64,000 nucleotides of DNA. Source: Streptomyces sp. Ag109_O5-1 (GTDB lineage: Bacteria > Actinomycetota > Actinomycetes > Streptomycetales > Streptomycetaceae). The DNA lies in the NCBI RefSeq assembly GCF_003814875.1, contig NZ_RKQF01000001.1, forward strand, positions 9,176,001 through 9,240,000. Direction: 5' to 3'. The notes beneath the pieces were generated by a model. It was not told the DNA's origin and did not search any database. It was given only the letters and a program-made list of their open reading frames with translations. Below, piece after piece: positions 8,603-17,028 of this stretch (position 1 is the first letter of the stretch; each line of letters opens with the position of its first letter). The translations under genes and the position numbers were made by a program.

Positions 8603-8621
8603 AAACTAGCAGTGCTAATTT
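8603..8621. promoter_or_regulatory. Candidate TetR operator between tetR and acyl-CoA dehydrogenase
   Basis: AAACTAGCAGTGCTAATTT: 6-bp arms with one mismatch and a 7-bp spacer, in the 60-bp divergent intergenic region. It has the same length and arm sequence as the site at 4120-4138. Confidence 0.65.
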
Positions 8622-8636
8622 AAATGGGGTGATCGC

Positions 8637-9791
8637 ATGGTGAACCTGGGGCTCAGCGAGGAGCAGTCGGCTGTCCGGCAACTGGCCCGCGACTTCGTCG
8701 AGCGTGAGGTCACCCCGAACGTGATCGCCTGGGACCGTGCCGAGGAGGTCGACCGGGGCATCGTGAAGAAGCTCGGCGAGGTCGGCTTCCTAGGGCTGAC
8801 CGTCGACGAGGAGTACGGCGGCTCGGGCGGCGACCATCTGTCGTACTGCCTGGTGACGGAGGAACTCGGGCGCGGGGACTCCTCCGTGCGCGGGATCGTG
8901 TCGGTCTCCCTGGGGCTGGTCGCCAAGACCGTCGCCGCCTGGGGGAGCGAGGAGCAGAAACGGCGCTGGCTGCCGGGGCTGACCTCCGGCGCGTACGTCG
9001 GCTGCTTCGGCCTCACCGAACCCGGCACCGGCTCCGACGCGGGCAACCTCACCACCCGTGCCGTGCGCGAAGGCGACGAGTACGTCGTCAACGGCAGCAA
9101 GATGTTCATCACCAACGGCACCTGGGCCGACGTCGTCCTCCTCTTCGCCCGCTCCACCGACGCCCCCGGTCACAAGGGCGTCTCCGCGTTCCTGGTGCCG
9201 GCCGACACGCCCGGTCTGACCCGCCGGGCCGTCCACGGCAAGCTCGGCCTGCGCGGGCAGGCCACCGCCGAGCTCGTCCTGGAGGATGTCCGGGTACCGG
9301 CGTCCGCGATGCTCGGACCGGAGGGCAAGGGCTTCTCGGTCGCCATGTCGGCGCTCGCCAAGGGACGGATGTCGGTCGCGGCCGGCTGTGTCGGCATAGC
9401 CCAGGCGGCGCTCGACGCGGCCGTGAAGTACGCCGGGGAGCGGGAGCAGTTCGGGACCCCGATAGCGGGCCACCAGCTGGTCCAGGAACTCATCAGCGAC
9501 ATCGCCGTCGACGTCGACGCGGCCCGGCTGCTGACCTGGCGGGTCGCCGACCTGATCGACCGCGGGCTGCCGTTCGCCACCGAGTCCTCCAAGGCCAAGC
9601 TCTTCGCCTCCGAGGCCGCCGTGCGCGCCGCCAACAACGCCCTCCAGGTCTTCGGCGGCTACGGCTACATCGACGAGTATCCGGCCGGCAAACTCCTGCG
9701 TGACGCCCGGGTGATGACCCTCTACGAGGGCACCAGCCAGATCCAGAAACTGCTCATCGGGCGGGCGCTGACGGGGGTTTCGGCGTTCTGA
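8637..9791 (+). CDS. Acyl-CoA dehydrogenase
   Basis: 384-residue FAD enzyme of the short/medium-chain acyl-CoA dehydrogenase family, introducing the alpha,beta double bond in beta-oxidation. The N-terminal helical domain, the middle beta domain (FGLTEPGTGSDAGN, MFITNGTWAD) and the C-terminal helical domain (YAGEREQFGTPI) are complete. The catalytic Glu is at 364 in LYEGTSQIQ. FAD-contact FGGYGYIDEYP is present. ATG 8637 stands 15 bases after the end of the operator palindrome, so repressor binding would sit over the start of the transcript. Divergent TetR is its likely regulator. Chain-length preference cannot be read. Confidence 0.93.
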   Translation: MVNLGLSEEQSAVRQLARDFVEREVTPNVIAWDRAEEVDRGIVKKLGEVGFLGLTVDEEYGGSGGDHLSYCLVTEELGRGDSSVRGIVSVSLGLVAKTVAAWGSEEQKRRWLPGLTSGAYVGCFGLTEPGTGSDAGNLTTRAVREGDEYVVNGSKMFITNGTWADVVLLFARSTDAPGHKGVSAFLVPADTPGLTRRAVHGKLGLRGQATAELVLEDVRVPASAMLGPEGKGFSVAMSALAKGRMSVAAGCVGIAQAALDAAVKYAGEREQFGTPIAGHQLVQELISDIAVDVDAARLLTWRVADLIDRGLPFATESSKAKLFASEAAVRAANNALQVFGGYGYIDEYPAGKLLRDARVMTLYEGTSQIQKLLIGRALTGVSAF

Positions 9792-9873
9792 GCACTCCCG
9801 GGGCCGGGGGGATGAGTACGTGCTGAGTACTTCGGCGGATGTGGCGCGGCCCACAGCCGCCGAGACTCGACCC

Positions 9874-10161
9874 ATGAGCGACACACCGGTCAGAAACCAG
9901 AACACGGCCGCCTTCTACGGCCAGGCCGTCCTCTCCTTCGGTATCGCCATGGCGGCCACCGTCATCGGCATCTTCCAGCTGCACGCCGACGCCTGGGTGC
10001 GTGGCTTCCTCGGCATCGCCGTGCTCTATCTCGTCACCTCCGCCTTCACACTCGCGAAGGTGATCCGTGACCGCCAGGAGGCCGGGCAGATCGTCAGCCG
10101 GGTCGACCAGGCCAGGCTGGAGAAGCTGCTCGCCGAGCACGACCCCTTCGAGAAGCTCTGA
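9874..10161 (+). CDS. YiaA/YiaB family inner-membrane protein
   Basis: 95 residues with two hydrophobic helices (VLSFGIAMAATVIGIFQL and GFLGIAVLYLVTSAFTLAKVI) separated by a short loop, then a charged cytoplasmic tail ending LLAEHDPFEKL. This matches the small YiaA/YiaB family of unknown function. ATG 9874 is chosen because the residues before it, up to 9820, are not membrane-like and look intergenic. Stand-alone gene between the acyl-CoA dehydrogenase and a TetR. Confidence 0.75.
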   Translation: MSDTPVRNQNTAAFYGQAVLSFGIAMAATVIGIFQLHADAWVRGFLGIAVLYLVTSAFTLAKVIRDRQEAGQIVSRVDQARLEKLLAEHDPFEKL

Positions 10162-10231
10162 CCGGCGGGCCACGTGAAAAACCGTGTGAAAAGCCGCGCC
10201 GAAGCCGCGTGAAAAGCTCTGAGCGGGCACA

Positions 10232-10247
10232 CTAAGCGCTCGCTCAG
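10232..10247. promoter_or_regulatory. Candidate TetR operator upstream of the 10295 tetR
   Basis: CTAAGCGCTCGCTCAG, 6-bp arms with one mismatch around a 4-bp centre, 47 bases before the regulator start. It shares the arms and spacing of the perfect palindrome at 11435-11450 before the MaoC gene. Confidence 0.6.
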
Positions 10248-10294
10248 CTTCGGCGGTATGGTGGAGCTCCTGTATCGAGAGGGGCGAGCGAGCG

Positions 10295-10918
10295 ATGAGT
10301 ACGGCGGAGGAGACGACCGGCGGCGAGATCGAGCCGTGGGAAGAGGTCACCCCTGACGCGGCCAGGCGACTGCTGGTCGCCGCCGTGGAGGCCTTCGCCG
10401 AGCGCGGCTACCACGCCACCACCACCCGCGACATCGCGGGCCGCGCCGGTATGAGCCCGGCCGCACTCTACATCCACTACAAGACCAAGGAAGAGCTGCT
10501 CCACCGGATCAGCCGCATCGGTCACGACAGGGCCCTGGAGATCCTCCGGACCGCCGCCCGCCGCGAGGGCACCGCCGCCGAGCGGCTCGCCGACGCCGTC
10601 GGCTCCTTCGTCCGCTGGCACGCCGGCCGGCGCACCACGGCCCGGGTGGTGCAGTACGAACTCGACGCCCTCGGCCCCGACGCCCGCGCCGAGATCCTCG
10701 CGCTGCGCCGTGAGGTCGACGGCGAGGTGCGCGGGATCATCGAGGAGGGCGTCGCGTCCGGCGAGTTCGACGTCCTCGACGTGCACGGCACCACCCTCGC
10801 GGTGCTCTCCCTCTGCATCGACGTCGCCCGGTGGTTCAACGTGGGCGGCCCCCGCACCCCCGAGGAGGTCGGCGCGCTCTACGCCGACCTCGTGCTGCGG
10901 ATGGTGGGGGCCAAGTAG
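10295..10918 (+). CDS. TetR/AcrR family transcriptional regulator
   Basis: 207 residues. An acidic N-terminal arm is followed by a TetR_N helix-turn-helix (TTTRDIAGRAGMSPAALYIHYKTKEELL) and a ligand domain with RTTARVVQYELDALGPDARAEI. This kind is often tied to acyl-CoA metabolism in actinobacteria. ATG 10295 follows GAGAGGGGCGAG. It is convergent with the MaoC hydratase gene (12 bases between stops), and both have a CTAAGC-N4-GCT(C/T)AG palindrome in front. It therefore likely represses itself and the hydratase. Confidence 0.88.
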   Translation: MSTAEETTGGEIEPWEEVTPDAARRLLVAAVEAFAERGYHATTTRDIAGRAGMSPAALYIHYKTKEELLHRISRIGHDRALEILRTAARREGTAAERLADAVGSFVRWHAGRRTTARVVQYELDALGPDARAEILALRREVDGEVRGIIEEGVASGEFDVLDVHGTTLAVLSLCIDVARWFNVGGPRTPEEVGALYADLVLRMVGAK

Positions 10919-10930
10919 CCCGCGGGCCGC

Positions 10931-11392
10931 TCAGAGGTAGTAGCGGGAGACCGACTCCGCGACGCAGACCGGCTTGTCGCCGCCCTCGCGCTCCACGCTG
11001 AAGGCGACGGTCACCTGGACGCCGCCCGTGACGTCCTCCACGCCGGTGATCGTCGCGGTGGCGCGCAAGCGGGAGCCGACCGGGACGGGGGCGGGGAAGC
11101 GGACCTTGTTGGTGCCGTAGTTCACGCCCATCCTCACGCCCTCGACCTTGATCAGCTGAGGGCCGAAGAGCGGGAGCAGCGACAGGGTCAGATAGCCGTG
11201 CGCGATGGTCGTCCCGAACGGGCCCGCGGCCGCCTTCTCCGGGTCGACATGGATCCACTGGTGGTCGCCCGTCGCGTCCGCGAACAGATCGATCCGCTTC
11301 TGGTCGACCTCCAGCCAGTCGGTGTGGCCCAGCTGCTCGCCCACGGCCGCCTTCAGCTCGTCGGGGGAGGTGAAGATCCTCGGTTCTGCCAT
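10931..11392 (-). CDS. MaoC-family (R)-specific enoyl-CoA hydratase
   Basis: 153-residue hot-dog-fold protein. The hydratase-2 active-site motif is intact: Asp43 and His48 in FADATGDHQWIHVD, followed by GTTIAHGYLTLSLLP. These residues activate water for addition to 2-enoyl-CoA. The protein has family length, with no fusion. It is convergent with the TetR at 10295; its own upstream region holds a perfect operator-like palindrome 43-58 bases before the start. Role inferred: beta-oxidation or supply of (R)-3-hydroxyacyl-CoA. Confidence 0.9.
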   Translation of the reverse strand: MAEPRIFTSPDELKAAVGEQLGHTDWLEVDQKRIDLFADATGDHQWIHVDPEKAAAGPFGTTIAHGYLTLSLLPLFGPQLIKVEGVRMGVNYGTNKVRFPAPVPVGSRLRATATITGVEDVTGGVQVTVAFSVEREGGDKPVCVAESVSRYYL

Positions 11393-11434
11393 GTCGCCGG
11401 CCCTCTCGCACTCGCACGGTCACACACACATTGT

Positions 11435-11450
11435 CTAAGCAACTGCTTAG
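11435..11450. promoter_or_regulatory. Candidate TetR operator upstream of MaoC gene
   Basis: CTAAGCAACTGCTTAG is a perfect 6-4-6 palindrome in the 122-bp divergent gap between the MaoC gene (minus) and soxR (plus). The matching site before the neighbouring TetR gene makes that TetR the candidate ligand. It lies 65 bases from soxR and could also affect it. Confidence 0.65.
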
Positions 11451-11514
11451 CATGCTCGGATGAGAGGCCCCTGTCAACGGACCCCGGCCCGGGCGGGTCG
11501 GTAGGGTCTGAGGG

Positions 11515-11976
11515 GTGCCGCAGATTCCCGAGAAGATCCAAGAGCTGAGCGTCGGCCAGCTGGCCGCGCGCAGCGGCGCCGCCGTCTCCGCGCTGCACTT
11601 CTACGAGTCCAAGGGCCTCATCAGCAGCCGGCGGACCACCGGCAACCAGCGCCGCTACACCCGTGACACACTGCGCCGCGTGGCCTTCGTCCGGGCGGCA
11701 CAGCGCGTCGGCATCCCGCTCGCCACGATCCGCGAGGCCCTCACGGAACTCCCCGAGGAGCGCACCCCGACCCGGGAGGACTGGGCGCGGCTCTCCGAGG
11801 CGTGGCGGGCGGAACTCGACGAACGCATCCGGCAGTTGAACCGGTTGCGCGATCACCTGACCGACTGCATCGGGTGCGGCTGTCTGTCGCTGGACACGTG
11901 CGTGCTGTCCAACCCGGACGACGTGTCAGGGGAGCGGAGGGCGGGGTCCAGGCTGATGCCGGAGAGAGGGCAGTAG
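11515..11976 (+). CDS. soxR: Redox-sensing transcriptional activator SoxR
   Basis: 153-residue MerR-family activator. The winged helix-turn-helix (LSVGQLAARSGAAVSALHFYESKGLI) is followed by a dimerisation coiled coil and the [2Fe-2S]-binding cluster Cys118, Cys121, Cys123, Cys129 (CIGCGCLSLDTC), which is diagnostic of SoxR. In Streptomyces, SoxR is known to respond to redox-active secondary metabolites rather than to superoxide as in enterics. GTG 11515 gives the usual N-terminus. Divergent from MaoC. No soxS partner, as expected outside enterics. From memory the S. coelicolor homologue is SCO1697. Confidence 0.95.
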   Translation: MPQIPEKIQELSVGQLAARSGAAVSALHFYESKGLISSRRTTGNQRRYTRDTLRRVAFVRAAQRVGIPLATIREALTELPEERTPTREDWARLSEAWRAELDERIRQLNRLRDHLTDCIGCGCLSLDTCVLSNPDDVSGERRAGSRLMPERGQ

Positions 11977-11980
11977 TCCG

Positions 11981-12158
11981 GCTGCGGGCCGGTGGGGGCT
12001 GGTCGCGCAGTTCCTCCCCCAGCCTTCGGCCGGGGGTACCCCCAGCGCCCCTGAAGGTGCTGCAGTCGCCGCTTCTTCCCAGCGGCCGCCTTTTCTCCAG
12101 TCGCGGGCAGTCGTGCCTCCCCCAGAGGGGGACCCCCAGGCGGCACGGGTGGGCGGCG
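11981..12158 (-). repeat. Dispersed intergenic repeat, copy B (inverted)
   Basis: Reverse-oriented relative of the element at 7727-7904: read on the minus strand it gives the same order of GGGGGTCCCCC, GGCGCTGGGGGTACCCCC, CCGAAGGCTGGGGGAGGAA and CTGCGCGACCAGCC blocks, with divergence in the middle. It fills the space between the ends of soxR and the convergent RNA ligase and probably terminates both. Confidence 0.75.
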
Positions 12159-12164
12159 CGACGG

Positions 12165-13232
12165 CTACTCGAACTCCGTCCCGCCCTTCCGGGTCAGATA
12201 AGCCCCGCTCACTGCCTTGGCGATCGCCCGTCCCCCGGTCACCGTGCTGTAGCGCTCCACCATCGGGCGTATCACCACGCCCTCGCGCAGGTGCAGCCCC
12301 TGCCCGGACACGGTCTCGCGTCCGCTCGCGACCTCCAGTACCCGCTCGATGGCGTAGGGCCCCTCGAACAGCCGGGGTGCCAGCGGCAGTTCCGCCTCCA
12401 GGAACTCCGCCGCGTCCAGCCACCGGACCGCCCCGTCGATCTCCGCCGACACATCGAACGCGGCGTACCCGAGGGACTCCCGTCGGCCGTCGGCGCCGTA
12501 GGTCAGGTCCTGGACGCCCGCGCCGTACACCTCGCCGAAGATCCCGACCCGGCGCGCGCCCAGCCGGGCGGCGAGACGGGCGGCCGTCTCGGCGACGCCG
12601 TGGGCCCGCACGGCCCGCCAGTACAGGTTGCGCGGGTCCTCCTTCAGCGCCAGCGACTTCGCACCGAAGCCCTTGGAGGAGACGTACACCCGGTCCTCGT
12701 CGGCGAGGTAGGTGAGCAGGCAGGCCGAGCCGTGGATCTTCTCGGTGAGGACCACCGGTTCGCCGGGCTCGAAGATGCCGGGGTAGCGCTGGATGTTCTC
12801 GATGTCGACCCACGGCATCAGCTCGGGCGCCGCTTCGACCTCGCCGTCCATGGTCGGCGGGACCGGCGGCACCCACTTGGTGATCCCGAGCGCCGCCGCG
12901 AAGTCGGTGCCCTCGGTCGCCGCCCGCGCCAGGTCCACGTCCGCCAGCGCCTTCGGCCGGCACACGATCCCCTGGGACAGCTCACCGCGCAGCCGCACCG
13001 CCCGCACCCGGTCGGAGCCGCTGCCCGCCAGTCGCCCGGTCAGCCCCAGTTCCTCGATCAGCCCGGCCGGGAGCACGGACTGCTCGGGGATGTAGACGGC
13101 GGCCTCGCCGGTGCGGTACGCCCCCTTGGCCACGACCGCGCGGTACAGGCCCACCTGGGCCAGCTCCAGCGCGTCGGCGTTCGGGTGTTCGTGGACGGTC
13201 AGGACTTCGGCGGTGACGCGCAGCGTCGACAT
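12165..13232 (-). CDS. ATP-dependent RNA ligase (DraRnl/Rnl5-like)
   Basis: 355 residues. The N-terminal 110 residues contain an OB-fold signature of the tRNA-binding/EMAP kind (VHEHPNADALELAQV). A nucleotidyltransferase domain follows with the RNA-ligase motif I EKIHGS (Lys165 would take AMP), motif III-like GIFGEVYG, motif IV EGVVIRP and motif V AIAKAVSGAYL. KxHG in place of KxDG, and the N-terminal OB module, are features I recall for the Deinococcus radiodurans ligase, which seals 3'-OH/5'-phosphate nicks in duplexes with an RNA 3'-OH. The role in Streptomyces is unknown; RNA repair is the inference. No RtcB, kinase or tRNA partner is adjacent. ATG 13232. Confidence 0.85.
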   Translation of the reverse strand: MSTLRVTAEVLTVHEHPNADALELAQVGLYRAVVAKGAYRTGEAAVYIPEQSVLPAGLIEELGLTGRLAGSGSDRVRAVRLRGELSQGIVCRPKALADVDLARAATEGTDFAAALGITKWVPPVPPTMDGEVEAAPELMPWVDIENIQRYPGIFEPGEPVVLTEKIHGSACLLTYLADEDRVYVSSKGFGAKSLALKEDPRNLYWRAVRAHGVAETAARLAARLGARRVGIFGEVYGAGVQDLTYGADGRRESLGYAAFDVSAEIDGAVRWLDAAEFLEAELPLAPRLFEGPYAIERVLEVASGRETVSGQGLHLREGVVIRPMVERYSTVTGGRAIAKAVSGAYLTRKGGTEFE

Positions 13233-13336
13233 CGGTGCTCCTGCGGTTCCTCAGACGGGTGTCATCGCCCCCAACTCTCCGCACGGGAAAGGGGTGGAAC
13301 CAGCGGTTTACCGACTGCTAGCGTCGCCCGGGCAGT

Positions 13337-13367
13337 TGGGGGGTGCGGCATCCCCGGCGCACCCCCA
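13337..13367 (-). terminator. Hairpin downstream of the 13373 gene
   Basis: TGGGGG(G)TGC pairs with GCACCCCCA around a 12-base loop, 6 bases past the stop of the minus-strand gene. There is no T-tract, as is common in Streptomyces. Confidence 0.45.
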
Positions 13368-13372
13368 GGTGG

Positions 13373-13975
13373 TCAGGCCGACATGAGCAGCCGCCCGCGC
13401 CTGGCGTAGGCCAGTGCCTCGGGGGTGAGCACCGGACGCGGCACCAGGATCCCGCAGTCCGCGCAGACCGGACCGGCGGAGGGCTCGTGGTCCAGGTCGT
13501 ACTTCCAGATGAGGCGCTCCCCTTCGCACACCGGGCAGCCCGTGCCCGGTTCGCGCTCCAGGGCGGCGATCAGCCGTCGCAGCACCTCGGCGAGTGGTTC
13601 GTCGGGATGGACCCGGGGGTCGTCGCACCAGGCCACTCCGAATCCGCCCCAGGTCAGCCGGTGCCAGTCGTCCACGCTGCCGGGACGGCGCAGCCCGTCG
13701 TGCTTCTCCTTCTTGCGACGCTCGGCGAACTCGACCTCATAGGCCAGCCAGACCGCCCGCGCCTCTTCCAGCTCCTCCAGCGCGCCCACGAGACGCGCCG
13801 GATCGGGGGACCGGTCCTCGGGACCGAACCCGGCCCGCGCACACAGATGGTCCCAGGTCGCGCGGTGCCCGTAAGGAGCGAACCGCTCCAGGCACTTGCG
13901 CAGCGAGTAACGCCGTAGCGCCAGATCGCACCGTGGGTCTCGCACCTGTCTCGCCAGACTCCGGAAACCGGCCAT
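13373..13975 (-). CDS. Conserved hypothetical, zinc-ribbon-like C-terminus
   Basis: 200 residues, family not recognised. The N-terminal half is helical and charged (RRYSLRKCLERFAPYGHRATWDHLC, then LEELEEARAVWLAYEVEFAERRKK). The C-terminal part has two CxxC pairs, CPVC and CADC, about 32 residues apart, which could bind one zinc ion. No signal peptide or membrane helix. ATG 13975. It precedes the RNA ligase on the same strand with a hairpin and 140 bases between, so co-transcription is uncertain. Confidence 0.6.
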   Translation of the reverse strand: MAGFRSLARQVRDPRCDLALRRYSLRKCLERFAPYGHRATWDHLCARAGFGPEDRSPDPARLVGALEELEEARAVWLAYEVEFAERRKKEKHDGLRRPGSVDDWHRLTWGGFGVAWCDDPRVHPDEPLAEVLRRLIAALEREPGTGCPVCEGERLIWKYDLDHEPSAGPVCADCGILVPRPVLTPEALAYARRGRLLMSA

Positions 13976-14244
13976 CGCCCTGCACCTCCGTCACACCTGC
14001 ACCTGTACTTCGGTCACTTCGGCGTCGTCGCACGGACTTCGCGCGACGTTGCCGTATAGACGTATCGACACTCGAATCGGCTCCATCCGATTTCCGATGC
14101 CGTCCATAAGGCCGCCCGCCTTGACCGACGGCCGTTGGCACCGGACGCTCCGGTGACCACTCCAAAACTTGACGCATGTTCATCTTCAATCCCGGGGATA
14201 CCGGCGGTAACGTCCGGCACCACCCCTCGTCCAGAGGAGATGTC

Positions 14245-17028
14245 ATGCAACGACGCACCAGACATCACGCGTTGTTCGACAAGTTGAGAACTCCCCGCAA
14301 GCTCCCCGGGTTCCTGAAAGCCGCATCCGTATGCGCGCTGATAGCCGGGCTGCTCTCCCCGCTCGCCCAGGCCCCGGCCGCCGCGGCCGCCTCCAACGAC
14401 TACTGCGGCGGCCAGTGCTCGGACATCCTGCCGCCCGGTGAGAACGGCAATGCCACCCTCGCCCAGATCCTGCTCAACCAGGCCTTCGGTACCGAGCCCA
14501 GCCATGCCGAGGACCAGCTCGGCCCTTACGCCAACCTGGCCACGGGTGCCTCCACCCTCACCGACGCGAAGATCAACACGTTCTTCAACGACGCGTCGTT
14601 CGGGGTCGCTTCGAGTCAAGTCGCCTCCACGGAGAGCCCGGCCGGCCGAAGCGACGTCACCATCGTCCGCGACAAGGCCACCGGGGTGCCTCATATCACC
14701 GGTACCACCAGATACGGCACGGAGTTCGGCGCGGGTTATGCGGCCGCTGAGGACCGGCTGTGGCTCATGGACGTGTTCCGGCACGTCGGCCGCGGCCAGC
14801 TCACCACCTTCGCCGGCGGCGTCGCCTCCAACCAGGGCCTTGAACAGGAGTTCTACCGGAACGCCCCGTACACCGAGGCCGACCTCCAGGCGCAGATCGA
14901 CAACGCCGTCGCCAACAACGGCGCCCGAGGCCAGCAGGCGCTCGACGATGCCAACGCCTATCTCGCCGGTATCAACGCCTATATCGACGCCTCGGACAGC
15001 GGCCGTTACTTCCCCGGCGAGTATGTGCTGACCGGTCACAAGGACTCGATCACCAACGCCGGTACGATCGACCACTTCAAGATCACCGACCTGGTGGCGT
15101 TGGCCTCCGTGATCGGCACGCTGTTCGGCTCCGGCGGCGGTGGCGAGGTCAACAACGCCATCTCCCTGCTCGCCGCCCAGGAGCAGTACGGCGTGACCGA
15201 GGGCACCAAGGTCTGGGAGTCGTTCCGCGAACGCAACGACCCCGAGGCCGTGCTCACCGTCCACAACGGCGAGAGCTTCCCGTACGGCACCAAGCCCGAC
15301 AGTCCCCAGGGCGAGGCGCTGCCGGACGCCGGATCGGTGACCACCGAGCCACTGGTCTACGACGCCACCGGCACCGGCGCCGACCAGAGCGCCAGCGCCG
15401 CCTCCGCCACGGCGACCGCGACGGCCCTCAGCTCGGCCAAGCGCGGGATGTCCAACGCCCTGGTGGTCAGCGGCAAGTACACCGCGAGCGGACATCCGAT
15501 CGCCGTCTTCGGACCGCAGACCGGCTACTTCGCCCCGCAGCTCCTCATGCTCCAGGAGATCCAGGGCCCGGGCATCAGTGCCCGCGGCGCCTCGTTCGCC
15601 GGCCTGAGCATGTACGTCGAACTCGGCCGCGGCCAGGACTACTCGTGGTCCGCCACGACGTCGGGCCAGGACATCATCGACTCCTACGCCGTCGAACTCT
15701 GCCAGGACGACTACCACTACCTCTTCCACGGCACCTGCACCGCCATGGACGAGGTCGAGCAGAAGAACTCCTGGACCCCGACCACGGCCGACAATACGGC
15801 CGCGGGCTCGTACACCATGCGCGTGTGGAAGACGAAATACGGGCCGGTCGAGTACCGGGCCACCGTCGGTGGGAAGAAGGTCGCCTACACCACCCTGCGT
15901 TCCTCCTACATGCACGAGGCCGACTCGATCATCGGCTTCCAGATGCTCAACGATCCCAGCTTTGTGAACAGTCCGCAGACCTTCCAGAGCGCGGTGCAGC
16001 ACATCAACTACACCTTCAACTGGTTCTATGCCGACTCCTCGCACACCGCGTACTACAACAGCGGCAACAACCCGGTGCGCCCGAGCGGTGTCGACCCCGA
16101 GTTCCCGGTCTGGGGCCAGGCCGCCTACGAGTGGCAGAACTGGGACCCGACCACCAACACGGCCGACTACACCCCGGCCTCCGCGCACCCCCAGTCCATC
16201 GACCAGGACTACTACATCTCCTGGAACAACAAACAGGCGCTCGACTACACGACCGCCAGCTGGGGTGACGGCTCGGTCCATCGAGGCAACCTCCTCAACG
16301 ACCGGGTGAAGAAACTCGTCGCGGCGGGCGGGGTCACACGATCTGCTCTTGTCAAGGCCATGTCAGACGCATCTTTGACCGACCTGCGCGCCGAGGACGT
16401 GCTGCCGAACCTGCTGAAGGTGATCAACAGCAGTACGGTGACCGACTCCACGGCCGCAGCGGCCGTCACCAAGCTCCAGACCTGGCTGACGGCGGGCGGC
16501 AAGCGCACGGAGACCTCGGCGGGCTCGAAGACCTATGCCAACTCCGACGCCATCCGGATCCTCGACGCCTGGTGGCCGCTGCTGGTGAAGGCCGAGTTCC
16601 AGCCCGGCCTCGGCTCCGACCTGTACACCGCGATCACCGCCAACCTGCCGATCGACGAGGCCCCGTGGGCCGCGCACGGGCCCACCGGCTCGCACGCGGG
16701 AAGCTCCTTCCAGTACGGCTGGTGGAGCTACGTCGACAAGGACATCCGGTCGGTGCTCGGTCAGACCGTGTCCGGGCCGCTGGCCGAGCGGTACTGCGGC
16801 GGCGGCAGCCTCAGCTCCTGCCGGAACATCCTGATCAGCACGCTGGACACGGCGGCGGGTACGAGTGCGTCCACCGTCTACCCCGGGGACTCCCTGTGCT
16901 CGGCGGGCAACCAGTGGTGCGCCGACTCGATCGTCCAGCGCACCCTGGGCGGCATCAAGCACTACAACATCAGCTGGCAGAACCGGCCGACCTTCCAGCA
17001 GGTGGTGGAGTTCACGTCCCACCGGTGA
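14245..17028 (+). CDS. Secreted penicillin acylase family protein
   Basis: 927-residue N-terminal-nucleophile hydrolase. Signal peptide: Arg/Lys-rich start, core VCALIAGLLSPLAQAPAAAAA, cleavage near residue 48. The alpha region follows (VTIVRDKATGVPHITG, YAAAEDRLWLMDVFRHVGRGQ). A spacer then leads to the putative autocatalytic site before Ser403 in RGMSNALVVSG. In classical acylases this site reads GSN; here a Met separates Gly and Ser. The beta region has GPQTGYFAPQLLMLQEIQG. Substrates could be acyl-homoserine lactones, cyclic lipopeptides or penicillins. ATG 14245 follows AGAGGAG; an upstream in-frame ATG at 14176 would lengthen the signal peptide oddly. The 269 bases before it show no other gene. 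Confidence 0.88.
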   Translation: MQRRTRHHALFDKLRTPRKLPGFLKAASVCALIAGLLSPLAQAPAAAAASNDYCGGQCSDILPPGENGNATLAQILLNQAFGTEPSHAEDQLGPYANLATGASTLTDAKINTFFNDASFGVASSQVASTESPAGRSDVTIVRDKATGVPHITGTTRYGTEFGAGYAAAEDRLWLMDVFRHVGRGQLTTFAGGVASNQGLEQEFYRNAPYTEADLQAQIDNAVANNGARGQQALDDANAYLAGINAYIDASDSGRYFPGEYVLTGHKDSITNAGTIDHFKITDLVALASVIGTLFGSGGGGEVNNAISLLAAQEQYGVTEGTKVWESFRERNDPEAVLTVHNGESFPYGTKPDSPQGEALPDAGSVTTEPLVYDATGTGADQSASAASATATATALSSAKRGMSNALVVSGKYTASGHPIAVFGPQTGYFAPQLLMLQEIQGPGISARGASFAGLSMYVELGRGQDYSWSATTSGQDIIDSYAVELCQDDYHYLFHGTCTAMDEVEQKNSWTPTTADNTAAGSYTMRVWKTKYGPVEYRATVGGKKVAYTTLRSSYMHEADSIIGFQMLNDPSFVNSPQTFQSAVQHINYTFNWFYADSSHTAYYNSGNNPVRPSGVDPEFPVWGQAAYEWQNWDPTTNTADYTPASAHPQSIDQDYYISWNNKQALDYTTASWGDGSVHRGNLLNDRVKKLVAAGGVTRSALVKAMSDASLTDLRAEDVLPNLLKVINSSTVTDSTAAAAVTKLQTWLTAGGKRTETSAGSKTYANSDAIRILDAWWPLLVKAEFQPGLGSDLYTAITANLPIDEAPWAAHGPTGSHAGSSFQYGWWSYVDKDIRSVLGQTVSGPLAERYCGGGSLSSCRNILISTLDTAAGTSASTVYPGDSLCSAGNQWCADSIVQRTLGGIKHYNISWQNRPTFQQVVEFTSHR

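Noticed and set aside
14014..16281. 755-codon open frame opposite the penicillin acylase
   Set aside because: Gly/Val-rich shadow without features; the acylase on the other strand is complete with signal peptide.
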